Source of the DNA: Cyanobacteriota bacterium
Lineage (GTDB): Bacteria; Cyanobacteriota; Cyanobacteriia; PCC-6307; Cyanobiaceae
Length of the DNA stretch: 60,749 nucleotides
Assembly (NCBI GenBank): GCA_026389265.1
Contig: JAPLIE010000206.1
Coordinates: 1-60,749 of the forward strand
Direction: 5' to 3'
The translations under genes and the position numbers were made by a program. Of this stretch, positions 36,740 through 45,557 are shown piece by piece. Numbering within the stretch: the stretch's first letter is position 1; each line of letters begins with the position of its first letter. Under the pieces are notes generated by a model. That model was not told where the DNA came from, searched no databases, and worked only from the letters and a program-made list of their open reading frames with translations.

Positions 36740-37375
36740 ATGACCTTTCCCCTGCGCCCCCGCGATTGCACCGTTGTGGCCCTGGCCATCGCGGTGCTGC
36801 TGCTGCTGGGGCGACTGGTGGCCGGTGATGATCCGCTGCCCTTTGATGCCGCCCTGCTTGAGGAGTTAGGTCATCTGCCGCGCCCCTTGCAGTTGACCCT
36901 GCTGCAGATCTACCGGATGAGCGGGGTCGGGTTCACCGGAGCCCTGGTGCTGGCGGCCCTGATCTACCTGATCCGCAAGCGCTGGTGGTTGGACCTTCGC
37001 CTGCTGGTGGTGGCCACCAGTGGCATCCTCGGGATCGTGGACATCTGGCTCAAACCCCTCTTCGACCGCGCCCGTCCCCATGAAAAGTTGCTTGTGGTGG
37101 ATGGACACAGCTTTCCCAGTGGCCATGCGGCCGGATCGGTGGCCTTCTATTTCGCGATGGTGGCCATCCTTTCGCTCCACTACCCCCGCCTGCGCCTGCC
37201 CCTCACGCTTGGTGCCCTCACCTGGACCGCCCTGGTCTGGCTGAGCACTCTGGTGGCCCGGGCCCACTGGCCCACCGACCTGCTGGCTGGCGGAGCGGTG
37301 GGCCTGGCCTGGCTCACAATCTGCCTGGCCTTCTGGCGCGGCGCCCAGTCCCCGGCCGACCGGCAGCCCCATTAA
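36740..37375 (+). CDS. PAP2-family membrane phosphatase
   Basis: A 211-residue phosphatidic-acid-phosphatase type 2 protein with about five to six membrane segments. All three catalytic motifs are visible: KPLFDRARP, FPSGHAAGS, and the SxxxxRxHWPTD block (STLVARAHWPTD), including the nucleophile His. Relatives remove phosphate from lipid A, undecaprenyl pyrophosphate or phosphatidic acid. Next to two lipid-linked glycosyltransferases it may recycle the carrier lipid or prepare the acceptor. ATG 36740 fits the N-terminal cytoplasmic tail. Confidence 0.88.
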   Translation: MTFPLRPRDCTVVALAIAVLLLLGRLVAGDDPLPFDAALLEELGHLPRPLQLTLLQIYRMSGVGFTGALVLAALIYLIRKRWWLDLRLLVVATSGILGIVDIWLKPLFDRARPHEKLLVVDGHSFPSGHAAGSVAFYFAMVAILSLHYPRLRLPLTLGALTWTALVWLSTLVARAHWPTDLLAGGAVGLAWLTICLAFWRGAQSPADRQPH

Positions 37376-37396
37376 GCCCTCAGCAAGCACCTCTCT

Positions 37397-37414
37397 CCCC
37401 CACCGGTCTGGGGG
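37397..37414 (+). other. GC-rich hairpin between PAP2 and DUF1824 genes
   Basis: CCCCCA (37397-37402), loop CCGGTC, TGGGGG (37409-37414): a six-base-pair GC-rich stem in the 50-base gap after the PAP2 gene. No T-run follows, so termination is uncertain. Confidence 0.35.
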
Positions 37415-37425
37415 GTAGCGGCAAA

Positions 37426-37929
37426 GTGGAAGCTCCCGCCCGCCCATCGTTGAGCCAACCCGCGTCCTCCTACCCATTGGAAATCAAACCAGTGGAGAAA
37501 GAAGCCACCTCCGCCTCCCTGTCCCAGCCGGCGGCTCCGGCAGCGACGCCACGCCTGAACGCTCTGCGGGGCGCACGAACGGCTCCGGAGCTCACGGAGA
37601 GCGAACGCCAGGAACTCCGGGCTGAGCTTCATGGGGCCCTCCAGCGCTGCCCCTGGTTCACGATCGGAGTGATGGCCCCCACGGCCACGGCCGCTATCGA
37701 GGCCCTGCGCCGCTGGGAGCAAGCTCTGGGCTGGCCGGCACTTGCAGCCGACGGCCCGGGCGCGGCAGCGATCGAGGGGGCCGTTTTCCTCAAGGGGAAT
37801 CAACGCTCCGGCACCTTTCTGATCCGGCAGGAGGACGGCCTGGGGGTCGGGGTGCTGATCAGTGGCCAGAACTCCGAGCAGCCGGAACTGGCCGACACCT
37901 GGGGCCCCATGCCCCTGGACCTGCTCTGA
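37426..37929 (+). CDS. DUF1824-family protein
   Basis: A 167-residue cyanobacterial protein. After a low-complexity first 50 residues the folded part begins SERQELRAELHGALQRCPWFTIGVMAPT and continues with AIEALRRWEQALGW, VFLKGNQRSGTF and GVLISGQNSE, the blocks of the DUF1824 family of small soluble proteins with unknown function. The GTG at 37426 is the annotated start; starts further in are possible because the N-terminus is not conserved in character. It lies just upstream of hemC. Confidence 0.78.
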   Translation: MEAPARPSLSQPASSYPLEIKPVEKEATSASLSQPAAPAATPRLNALRGARTAPELTESERQELRAELHGALQRCPWFTIGVMAPTATAAIEALRRWEQALGWPALAADGPGAAAIEGAVFLKGNQRSGTFLIRQEDGLGVGVLISGQNSEQPELADTWGPMPLDLL

Positions 37930-38049
37930 GCCGACCGCGGCTCCCCGTCACCTGACCACGGTCCCGGCCCCAGGGAGCGAGTCAACACGACGGGTCCGTA
38001 GGCTGAGCGGCTGTTATCCGGCGGCCGCGGTCGCCTCAACCGGGTCCCG

Positions 38050-39045
38050 ATGACCAGCCCCACCGGCGTTGTTGCCCCTTCCGGTCCGCGCAGCCTGCGG
38101 ATCGCCTCCCGACGCAGCCAGCTGGCCATGGTCCAGACCCACTGGGTGCGTGACGAGCTGCGGGGAGCCCATCCCGACCTCAGCATCAGCATTGAGGCCA
38201 TGGCCACCCAGGGCGACAAGATCTTGGATGTGGCCCTGGCGAAGATCGGCGACAAGGGCCTGTTCACCAAAGAACTGGAGGCCCAGATGTTGATGGACCG
38301 GGCCGACATCGCCGTCCACAGCCTTAAGGACCTCCCCACGAACCTGCCGGAAGGCCTAATGCTGGGCTGCATCACGGAGCGAGAGGATCCCGCCGATGCC
38401 CTAGTGGTGCACGCCAGACACCAGGACAGGACCCTGGCCACCCTGCCGGAGGGGGCGGTGGTGGGCACCAGTTCCCTGCGCCGCCTGGCCCAGCTGCGCC
38501 ATCACTATCCCCACCTGGAATTCAAGGATGTGCGCGGCAACGTGATCACCCGACTTGAGAAGCTCGACAGCGGTGATTACGACTGCCTGATCCTGGCGGC
38601 CGCCGGCCTGGGCCGCCTGGGCCTTGCCGATCGCATCCACGAACTGATCGACCCCACCATCTCCCTCCATGCGGTGGGTCAGGGTGCCCTCGGCATCGAA
38701 TGCCGCGAAGGGGATGCCACGGTGCTGGGGCTGATCCAGGTGCTGGAGCATCGCCCCACTGCCCTGCGCTGCCGGGCCGAACGGGCCTTCCTGCGGGAGC
38801 TGGAGGGGGGCTGCCAGGTGCCGATCGGCGTGAACACCCGCTTCAGCTCTCCGGAGGCTGGAGGCGACCTGGTGCTAACCGGCATGGTGGCCAGCCTCGA
38901 TGGCCAGCGCCTGATCCGCGATCAGGTGAGCGGTCCCCAGGAGGATCCAGAAGCCCTCGGCATCACGCTGGCCCGCAGGCTGCGGGAGCAGGGTGCCGGC
39001 TCAATCCTGGAGGAAATCTTTGCCACCGTCCGCCCTGAAGCCTGA
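38050..39045 (+). CDS. hemC: Porphobilinogen deaminase (hydroxymethylbilane synthase)
   Basis: Condenses four porphobilinogens in tetrapyrrole synthesis for chlorophyll, haem and corrinoids. The 331-residue protein has [56 protein letters not shown], and the dipyrromethane cofactor Cys in [13 protein letters not shown]. Complete and canonical. Its last 26 bases overlap the TTG start of the ClC gene, so the two are translationally coupled. Confidence 0.97.
   Translation: MTSPTGVVAPSGPRSLRIASRRSQLAMVQTHWVRDELRGAHPDLSISIEAMATQGDKILDVALAKIGDKGLFTKELEAQMLMDRADIAVHSLKDLPTNLPEGLMLGCITEREDPADALVVHARHQDRTLATLPEGAVVGTSSLRRLAQLRHHYPHLEFKDVRGNVITRLEKLDSGDYDCLILAAAGLGRLGLADRIHELIDPTISLHAVGQGALGIECREGDATVLGLIQVLEHRPTALRCRAERAFLRELEGGCQVPIGVNTRFSSPEAGGDLVLTGMVASLDGQRLIRDQVSGPQEDPEALGITLARRLREQGAGSILEEIFATVRPEA
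39009..39015 (+). promoter_or_regulatory. Ribosome binding site deciding the ClC start
   Basis: GGAGGAA inside the hemC 3' end, four bases before TTG 39020. It supports TTG 39020 rather than the longer frame beginning at 38993 or GTG 39051. Confidence 0.55.
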
Positions 39046-41059
39046 TTCCGCCGTGGTGGAGGCCGCCCCAAGGCCGACGACGAGCAGGCCCCGACCCTTC
39101 CAGTGGAATCTGCTGGCTTGGGCGGCCCTGGTGGGCACCCTCACGGGGTTCATGATCGTGGGGTTCCACCTGTTGCTGGAGTTCATCAACAACTTCCTCT
39201 ATGGACCCTTCGTGGAGGGGCTGCTGGAGATCGCCAGGTCACCGATCGCCACGGCAGCCCCCAGCGCCGCCATCGCCCTTCCCCCGCTCGAGGCGGACAG
39301 CGGCACCCCGCTGAAATCGCTGCTGCAGCTCGGACTCGATGGCATCGGCTTCCTGGCCCAAAGGGATCCGGCCCCCGCACCGGCGGGCCCGACCCTGCCC
39401 AGCCCTCCCGATTGGCTGGCTCTCTGGCCGGTGGTGGTGGTGCCCACCCTGGGAGGGCTGGCGGTGGGACTGCTGCGCTGGCTGAGCGGCAACCTCGGCC
39501 CGGGCCTGCCCAGCCTGATGGCCATGGCCGATGGAGCCGTGGCCTCCGCCCCGCGGCTCCCCCTCCTGCGGATCCTGGCGGCATCCCTGAGCCTCGGAAG
39601 TGGCGCCTCTTTAGGGCCGGAGGGGCCGAGCATCGAGAGTGGCGGCAACCTGGGGCTTTGGGTGGCCGAGCGGGGAGGACTCGTCCCGGAGGCGCGCCGA
39701 GCCCTGGTGGCGGCCGGTGTGGCGGCAGGCCTGGCGGCCGGTTTCAAGGCCCCGATCGCCGGCGTGTTCTTCGCCTTCGAGGGCAACTTCAGCGGCACGC
39801 TCGGGCGTCCCAGCCTGCGGGCGGTGCTGGTGGCGGCTGTGGCCTCCGCCCTGGTCACTCAGCTCTGCCTCGGCGATGATCCGATCCTGCGGCTGCCGGC
39901 CTACGAGGTGCGCTCCCCCTGGGAGCTACCGCTGTATCTGGGCCTGGGCCTGCTGTCGAGCCTGATGTCGTGGGCCCTGATCCGCCTGATGGCCCTCGGC
40001 CGAGACCCCCGGCTTCAGAACCTGCTCGGAAGCCTGCCACCCGGCCTGGTCACGGCCGCCGGTGGTGCCGCCGTCGGCGGCATGGCCCTGGTGTTTCCTC
40101 AGGTGCTGGGGGTGGGCTACGACACGATCGAGGCCCTTTTGGGCAGTGACGGTGGCATCCCCTTGGTCACTCTGCTGCTGCTGATTGGGGTGAAGCTGGT
40201 AGCCACGGCGCTGAGCAATGCCACCGGTTTTGTGGGCGGTGGTTTCGCGCCGGCGCTGGTGCTGGGTGCGGTGATGGGCAATGCCTATGGCCAGCTCCTG
40301 GGGGAGGGTGGCTTTCATCTTCCGGTGGCCGAACCTCCCGCTTACGCCATGGTGGGTATGGCGGCGGTGCTCGCCGGCAGCGCCCGCGCTCCGCTCACCG
40401 CCCTGCTGCTGCTGTTTGAACTCACCCGCGACATCCGCATCGTGCTGCCGCTGATGGCGGCTGCCGGCCTGAGTGCCGCCCTGGTGGAGCGCTGGCAGGG
40501 TTTCGACAACGCCGGTCTGGTGGGCGCCGATCCGATCGAGGAACGACGCAGGGCCAGCCTGGCAGCTCTATCGGTGCGCGAAGCCTTCGAACCCACGGCG
40601 CCGCTGGTGCTGCCGGCCGACACCCCCGCCACCGAGGCCCTGGCCCAGTTGGTGCAGGCCCACGGCCACGCCCTGCTGGTGATGGAGGACGAGCAGGTCA
40701 TCGGCCTGGTCAGCCTGCAGGATTTGCAACGGGGCCTCTCCGCGGCCGAGGGGCAGACAGAGGGGCTATCTCTCGGAGCCTGTCGCCGGGGAGACTTGCT
40801 GTGGCTGCCGGCTACCGCACAGTTGGACCGACTCGAAGACCAGCTCGTGCCGGGGGGCCTGCGTCAAATCCCGGTGTTTGCGGTGGAGGAGGGCACCGGT
40901 GGCTATCTGCCCCATGGTCTGCCCACGGGTGGCCTGCCGCTTTCCGCTCTCCAGGGGGTAGCGAGCCGGGATGGGCTGGCCTGGGCGCTAGCCCGCCAGC
41001 TTCAGCAGCGTCCCTTTGAAAAATCAGCCACCAAGGCTTCCGCAACCGGATCAGACTGA
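39020..41059 (+). CDS. ClC-family chloride channel/transporter with CBS pair
   Basis: A 679-residue ClC protein. Selectivity-filter regions are recognisable: [14 protein letters not shown] (GSGxS and GxEGP, with the gating Glu present), [14 protein letters not shown] and [14 protein letters not shown]. About ten to twelve hydrophobic helices precede a cytoplasmic tail with two CBS domains (about residues 525-665). Retention of the gating Glu permits H+/Cl- exchange, but this is not proven. The gene is coupled to hemC by overlap and by a strong Shine-Dalgarno sequence. Confidence 0.92.
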   Translation: MPPSALKPDSAVVEAAPRPTTSRPRPFQWNLLAWAALVGTLTGFMIVGFHLLLEFINNFLYGPFVEGLLEIARSPIATAAPSAAIALPPLEADSGTPLKSLLQLGLDGIGFLAQRDPAPAPAGPTLPSPPDWLALWPVVVVPTLGGLAVGLLRWLSGNLGPGLPSLMAMADGAVASAPRLPLLRILAASLSLGSGASLGPEGPSIESGGNLGLWVAERGGLVPEARRALVAAGVAAGLAAGFKAPIAGVFFAFEGNFSGTLGRPSLRAVLVAAVASALVTQLCLGDDPILRLPAYEVRSPWELPLYLGLGLLSSLMSWALIRLMALGRDPRLQNLLGSLPPGLVTAAGGAAVGGMALVFPQVLGVGYDTIEALLGSDGGIPLVTLLLLIGVKLVATALSNATGFVGGGFAPALVLGAVMGNAYGQLLGEGGFHLPVAEPPAYAMVGMAAVLAGSARAPLTALLLLFELTRDIRIVLPLMAAAGLSAALVERWQGFDNAGLVGADPIEERRRASLAALSVREAFEPTAPLVLPADTPATEALAQLVQAHGHALLVMEDEQVIGLVSLQDLQRGLSAAEGQTEGLSLGACRRGDLLWLPATAQLDRLEDQLVPGGLRQIPVFAVEEGTGGYLPHGLPTGGLPLSALQGVASRDGLAWALARQLQQRPFEKSATKASATGSD

Positions 41060-41175
41060 ACGAGAAGCTCAAGGATCCGATCCAGATCAAGCTTGGACAG
41101 CTCCCCGTCCTGGCACCACTTCAGTGATGTGCTGTTGAGCGGATCTGTGGTGCGATTAAATCCAGAATGGGACAT
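41002..41175 (-). CDS. Small hypothetical protein
   Basis: 57 residues from ATG 41175 (an upstream ATG at 41202 adds nine). The second half is regular and acidic ([24 protein letters not shown]), as expected for a folded helical peptide, and starts with a KWCQDG segment. It overlaps the ClC 3' end by 58 bases on the other strand. No family assigned. It is the only candidate gene in the gap before the L,D-transpeptidase. Confidence 0.42.
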   Translation of the reverse strand: MSHSGFNRTTDPLNSTSLKWCQDGELSKLDLDRILELLVQSDPVAEALVADFSKGRC

Positions 41176-41313
41176 GGAAGAAAAGCTGTAGCGGGCCAGC
41201 ATCCAGCGGGCAGTCGGTAAAGATTAAGGTCAGGGAAGCCGAACTCAGCTCGCTTCAGGGCTGATCTGCAGATTGTTTTCAACCTTTGCTGCAGAAGCGC
41301 AACTCCGCTGCCA

Positions 41314-41940
41314 TCAGGGCTTCACTTCCACCGGCGTGCCCACATCCACCTGGTCGAAAAGGGCACGAACGTGGGGTCCCAGCATGCGCACACAACCATG
41401 GGTCACCGCCGCACCCTGGTGCACCGCCCATGCCCAGGCCGGGGGGGTGCCGTGGATACCGAACTGATCCTTGCTGGTGGCATGGAATCCGATCCAGCGA
41501 TCACCCAGGGGTCCATTGGCACCGATGGTGGGGTTGTTCTTGCAGCTCTTGGTGCTCTGGTACTGAGGGTTGATCACCTTATTGCGAATGCTGAACAGGC
41601 CCTTGGGGGTGGGAGTTGCGGAATCACCGATCGCCACGGGCCACTTGCCGAGAACCTTGCTTCCCTCCCACAGGCTGATGGTTCGCTTGCCGAGCTCCAG
41701 CACGATCTTTCGATTGCTGGTGGCCGTGGCCGCAGCGGTGGTGGCGGGAGCTGGAACGGTCGCCGGAAGTCCGGGCTGCTGCGAAACCGGGGCAGCGGGA
41801 GCGCGGCGGCTGGGGGTGGGCTCAATCGGTGGAAGGCTTGGCAGGGGCGGCAGCGGTTCGATCGCCTGAGCCCCGGTGGTCAGACCCGCCAGGGAAACGG
41901 TGCTGAGGGCCAGGAGAGCGGCAATGGTGCGGTTCTTCAT
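41314..41940 (-). CDS. L,D-transpeptidase (YkuD domain), exported
   Basis: A 208-residue peptidoglycan-modifying enzyme. A signal peptide (residues 1-26, ending GAQA) leads to a Pro/Ala-rich linker (about residues 28-75) and then the YkuD catalytic domain: IVLELGKRTISLWEG, GIHGTPP and the active-site block THGCVRM, which holds the nucleophile Cys. The linker probably spans peptidoglycan. It is monocistronic on the minus strand, with the second ppa upstream. Confidence 0.92.
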   Translation of the reverse strand: MKNRTIAALLALSTVSLAGLTTGAQAIEPLPPLPSLPPIEPTPSRRAPAAPVSQQPGLPATVPAPATTAAATATSNRKIVLELGKRTISLWEGSKVLGKWPVAIGDSATPTPKGLFSIRNKVINPQYQSTKSCKNNPTIGANGPLGDRWIGFHATSKDQFGIHGTPPAWAWAVHQGAAVTHGCVRMLGPHVRALFDQVDVGTPVEVKP

Positions 41941-42045
41941 GGCTGAACGGTGTCGTCGGGCAGAGAGTGGAAAGCCCAGGGATCTGGAGTGGGATGGACC
42001 AGACCCCTGCGCCGAAGCAGCGGTTGGGGGCCTAGAGGCAACTGA

Positions 42046-42633
42046 TCAGCCCACCAGCCTGGGTTCGATGGTGTTGGTATAGCGCGCCTCGCACTCCTTG
42101 ATAATGCGGACAGCTTCGGAACTGCCTTCAAAACCGTTCACGCGGCAGGTGCCGGGCTTCTTGAGGTCCTTGTAATGCTCCCAGTAGTACTGGGTTTCCT
42201 TGAGCCAGTGGGCACCGAGCTGCTCGTAAGAGGTGATGTGATCCATGCGCTTGTCATCCGCAAGCACCGCGATCACCTTGTCGTCGACCTCACCGCCGTC
42301 ATCGAAGGTCATGATCCCGATGATCCGGGCCTCCACCAGGGAGCCTGGCACCAGCGGTTCGGTGACGCCCACGATCTCGATGTCGAGGGGATCGCCATCT
42401 TCGTCCCAGGTGCGGGGGATGCAGCCGTAGGCGAAGGGATAGGCGAGGGAGGAGTAGCCGACCCGATCGAGCTTGAGATGGCCGGTTTCGGTGATCAGCT
42501 CGTACTTATTGATCGTGTTGGAGTTGAGCTCCACGATGGCGTTGAGCCGCAGCTCGGCCTCATCGGCGAAGGCCGGCAGCACGTGCAGCAGATTCAGCAT
42601 CGTGCGGCTGGGAGCGTGGTCGATGTTCGCCAT
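42046..42633 (-). CDS. ppa: Family I inorganic pyrophosphatase (complete active site)
   Basis: A 195-residue soluble pyrophosphatase. It keeps the canonical residues: KYE with Glu45, and the metal-binding signature DEDGDPLDIEIVG with Asp79, Asp81 and Asp84, plus the later DDKVIAVLADD block. It differs widely from the first ppa at 17808-18416 and is more like eukaryotic/bacterial-branch enzymes in its NSNTINKYELI segment. This copy is the likely source of pyrophosphatase activity. ATG 42633 starts a plausible N-terminus. Confidence 0.93.
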   Translation of the reverse strand: MANIDHAPSRTMLNLLHVLPAFADEAELRLNAIVELNSNTINKYELITETGHLKLDRVGYSSLAYPFAYGCIPRTWDEDGDPLDIEIVGVTEPLVPGSLVEARIIGIMTFDDGGEVDDKVIAVLADDKRMDHITSYEQLGAHWLKETQYYWEHYKDLKKPGTCRVNGFEGSSEAVRIIKECEARYTNTIEPRLVG

Positions 42634-42718
42634 GGGAGAGCGTTGCGCGGCGGCATCCTAAGGACAGCCCTGTCGGACGCTCTGTGGCGTGGACCGAAGC
42701 GGGCGGCCCCCTGCGGGC

Positions 42719-44242
42719 TCAGGCCTCATCGAGCAACCGGTTCACCTTCTCCTCGAGGTAGCGGAGGAAGGGCTCGGCGCTGAGCGGCGCGCCGCTGACC
42801 CGCTCCACCAGTTGATCTCCGGTCACCGAGCGGCCCAGGGGCCAGACCTGCTCGGCCAGCCAGCCCCGCAGCCTGGCTTCCTCCCCGGATGCCACCAGGC
42901 TTTCGATCGGCCCCAACTGGGCCTCCATGGTCTCGGACACCTGGGCACTGATCAGATGGCCCAGGGCATAGGAGGGGAAGTAGCCGAACAGCCCTTCGGC
43001 CCAGTGGATGTCCTGGAGACAGCCCTCGCGATCATTCGGCGGCGTGAGTCCCAGCAACTCCACCATGCGTCGATTCCACGCTGCCGGCAGCTCCAGCACC
43101 GGCAGGCCTTCTTCCAGGAGAGCCTGTTCCAACGCGAAGCGCAGCACGATGTGCAGGGTGTAGCTTAGTTCATCGGCCTCCACCCGGATCAGGCCAGGCC
43201 GCAGGGGGTTGAGACCACGCCAGAACCCATGGGCGCCCCCCCAGGGATCACTCCCGAGGGCCTGCACGAAGCGGGGTTGCCAGCGGGCCGCGAAGGCCTG
43301 CCCTCGCGCCACGCGACATTCCCAGAACAGAGACTGGCTCTCGTGCACCCCCATGGAGGTGGCCTCACCGAGGGGCCAGGGGAAATAGTGATCGCCGTGG
43401 CGGGGAAGCCCCTGCTCGTAGAGGGAATGGCCCCATTCGTGGGCCGTGGCCAGGAAGGCGGAGAAGGGTTGCCCCTCCACCACGCGGGTGGTGATGCGGA
43501 AGTCGTCTGGACCCACCGTGCAGGAAAAGGGGTGGGCCGAGCGGGAACGCTGGCAGCGGGCGGGGTCGTAGCCCCAGCTGTCCAGGAGTTGGCTGCAGAG
43601 GCCCTCCTGAATCGATTCCGGCAGTGCCACCGCCTCCGGGGGGGTCGGCGCGGCGCCATTCACCCGCTCGATCAGGGCTGGAATGCGTGCCTGGAGGGGT
43701 TGAAACAGCTCTTGCAGACGGGCCTTGCTGATCTCCGGCTCGAAGGGCTGGGCCAGGGTCTCCCAGGGGCTGCGAGCAATCGATTCGGCCGTGGCCAGCT
43801 GGGAGGCCTGCTCCCGACGCAGAGCGATCAGCTCCGTGAGGGCGGGGGCGAAGGAGGGGAAGTCGTTGCGGCGCCGAGCCTCCTGCCAGAGGGCATTCCC
43901 GCGCGATTGCGCCTTGGCCAGCTGGGCCACCAGGGTGGGATCCAGGCAGCGCTGACGTTCCAGCTCCAGCCGCAACAGGGCCAGATTGCGGCGGTTCGCC
44001 TCGGAGGACTCCGGGCCGAGCTCCGCTTCCGCCGCCGCCAGCAGGTCGGTGTAGGCATCACTGCTCTGCCGCTGGTGGAGCTGGGTGGCGAGCAGCGCGA
44101 GCTGTTCGCCACGCCAGGCGGCCCCTGCGGCCGGCATCACGGTGTTCTGGTCGTAGTAGAGGGCGCTGCTGATCGAACCCAGCAGCCGGGTCTGGTGCAG
44201 ATGGTCCCTCAGGCGCTGGTGGGCGGATCCGACCTCGGCCAT
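42719..44242 (-). CDS. M32-family metallocarboxypeptidase (Taq carboxypeptidase type)
   Basis: A 507-residue zinc carboxypeptidase. The zinc-binding motif is HEWGHSLYEQG, and the downstream HESQSLFWE is the second family signature (HESxSxxxE). The rest has the expected all-helical pattern, including PGLIRVEADELSYTLHIVLRF quoted in part. Length is normal for M32. ATG 44242 is preferred; ATG 44260 adds six residues. It probably trims peptides in the cytosol. Confidence 0.93.
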   Translation of the reverse strand: MAEVGSAHQRLRDHLHQTRLLGSISSALYYDQNTVMPAAGAAWRGEQLALLATQLHQRQSSDAYTDLLAAAEAELGPESSEANRRNLALLRLELERQRCLDPTLVAQLAKAQSRGNALWQEARRRNDFPSFAPALTELIALRREQASQLATAESIARSPWETLAQPFEPEISKARLQELFQPLQARIPALIERVNGAAPTPPEAVALPESIQEGLCSQLLDSWGYDPARCQRSRSAHPFSCTVGPDDFRITTRVVEGQPFSAFLATAHEWGHSLYEQGLPRHGDHYFPWPLGEATSMGVHESQSLFWECRVARGQAFAARWQPRFVQALGSDPWGGAHGFWRGLNPLRPGLIRVEADELSYTLHIVLRFALEQALLEEGLPVLELPAAWNRRMVELLGLTPPNDREGCLQDIHWAEGLFGYFPSYALGHLISAQVSETMEAQLGPIESLVASGEEARLRGWLAEQVWPLGRSVTGDQLVERVSGAPLSAEPFLRYLEEKVNRLLDEA

Positions 44243-44422
44243 GGGACACAACGGCAGCAATCGCCAGCTTGACGCCTCGGCTCGACCGCTCGCGGGGGGA
44301 TTGGGCTGAAGCGGGAGAGAGTCGGGTGATGGATGCGGACCGGGTCAAGGCCAAACCCTCCATCGCGGCGCGATTCGGCATCCCGAGCCAGGCTGGAGAT
44401 GGGCCCTCCGCGGGATACCGCC

Positions 44423-45016
44423 ATGTCACAACGCCGCTACCGACGACTGGTCGGTCCCAGGGCCATCAGCTGGCGCCGACGCAGCCAACAGGCAACGGGC
44501 CGAAGGTCTGAGGTGACTCTGGTGCTTGGCCTGATCCTGGCGCTGAGCGGTCTGCTGGGAGGAGCCAAGCCCGCCAAAGCCGCCAGCCTGGAGGACATCC
44601 GCCAGCTCGAGGATCTGATCAACGCCGCCGGCGTGGTGACCCTGGTGTCCGAGCAGTGCCCCGCCAGCCACGCCGGCTACTACGAACGGGACAACTCCGG
44701 CCGCCATCGGTTGGTGGTTTGCCGCAACGTGGTGAACCTGGCGGATGTGGAGGCGGTGTGGGAGGTGATGGCCCATGAATCCACCCACATCATGCAAACC
44801 TGCACCGGCACGACCGCCATCGCCGATGAATACATGCCCCGCACCTTCCGGGAATTGCGCACAATGGCACCCCACTACGCCAAACTGATTGACCTCGGTT
44901 ACCCCAGCGGCGACCAGCGACTGGAAGCGGAAGCCTTCTGGATGGAGCTCCAAGCCCCGGCCACGGTGATCAGCCTGTTCCGCAGCCTTTGTGCCAGCGG
45001 TTTGCGGCGACCCTGA
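44423..45016 (+). CDS. Secreted HExxH-motif protein, putative metallopeptidase
   Basis: 197 residues. A basic start and a hydrophobic segment (VTLVLGLILALSGLLGG) with an AKAA end form a signal peptide of about 50 residues. The mature part contains HESTH (His118, Glu119, His122), an HExxH zinc motif, and EAEAF at residues 168-172, whose Glu could be the third ligand as in gluzincin-like proteins. Several Cys residues may form disulfides. No named family was recognised. ATG 44423 has the best context; the longer open frame upstream overlaps the M32 gene region. Confidence 0.72.
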   Translation: MSQRRYRRLVGPRAISWRRRSQQATGRRSEVTLVLGLILALSGLLGGAKPAKAASLEDIRQLEDLINAAGVVTLVSEQCPASHAGYYERDNSGRHRLVVCRNVVNLADVEAVWEVMAHESTHIMQTCTGTTAIADEYMPRTFRELRTMAPHYAKLIDLGYPSGDQRLEAEAFWMELQAPATVISLFRSLCASGLRRP

Positions 45017-45044
45017 ATCCCTAAGCGCCATGCGCGAGCGAAGC

Positions 45045-45446
45045 TCACTGCCAGTGCAGCACCATCGGCACGGCTCCCTCCAGGCTCTTTTTCACCGGGC
45101 AGCCCTCACCGGCGCGTTTCAAGAGCTCCCGCTGAGAGTCCTGCAGGCCGACCGGCAGGGTGATCCACACCGTGAGCTGCTCGATGCGACGCACCCCTGA
45201 GCTGGTCATGGTCTTCTCCACCCGGGCCTCACTTCCTTCGATGGCGAGGCCGTGGCGCTCGGCCGTGATCCCCATGAGCGTGAGGATGCAGGTGGCCAGG
45301 GCGGTGGCCACCAGATCGGTGGGCGAGAAGGCTTCACCGCGGCCCTGGTTATCGAGCGGCGCATCGGTGAGGAGCTCGGCAGCGGAGGCGACGTGAACCG
45401 CCTGGCAGCGCAGCTGGCCTTCGTAGCGGCAGGTCATGGTGGTCAT
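45045..45446 (-). CDS. OsmC-family thiol peroxidase-like protein
   Basis: A 133-residue OsmC/Ohr-fold protein. The two redox cysteines are in ALATCILTLMG and GCPVKKSL, spaced as in OsmC, and the FSPTDLVATALA block is typical. It presumably detoxifies organic hydroperoxides. ATG 45446 (MTTMTCRYEG) fits; ATG 45455 adds three residues. It is convergent with the secreted HExxH gene. Confidence 0.9.
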   Translation of the reverse strand: MTTMTCRYEGQLRCQAVHVASAAELLTDAPLDNQGRGEAFSPTDLVATALATCILTLMGITAERHGLAIEGSEARVEKTMTSSGVRRIEQLTVWITLPVGLQDSQRELLKRAGEGCPVKKSLEGAVPMVLHWQ

Positions 45447-45557
45447 GGCGCCCATGGCGGAAGATCCCCATGCTGATCCCCGATCGCGGCGCGACAAGCT
45501 GACAAAGTTGCAGACGTGGCTGCCGCGGCCCCATCGAGGGCTTGGCTGCCGAAGCCC

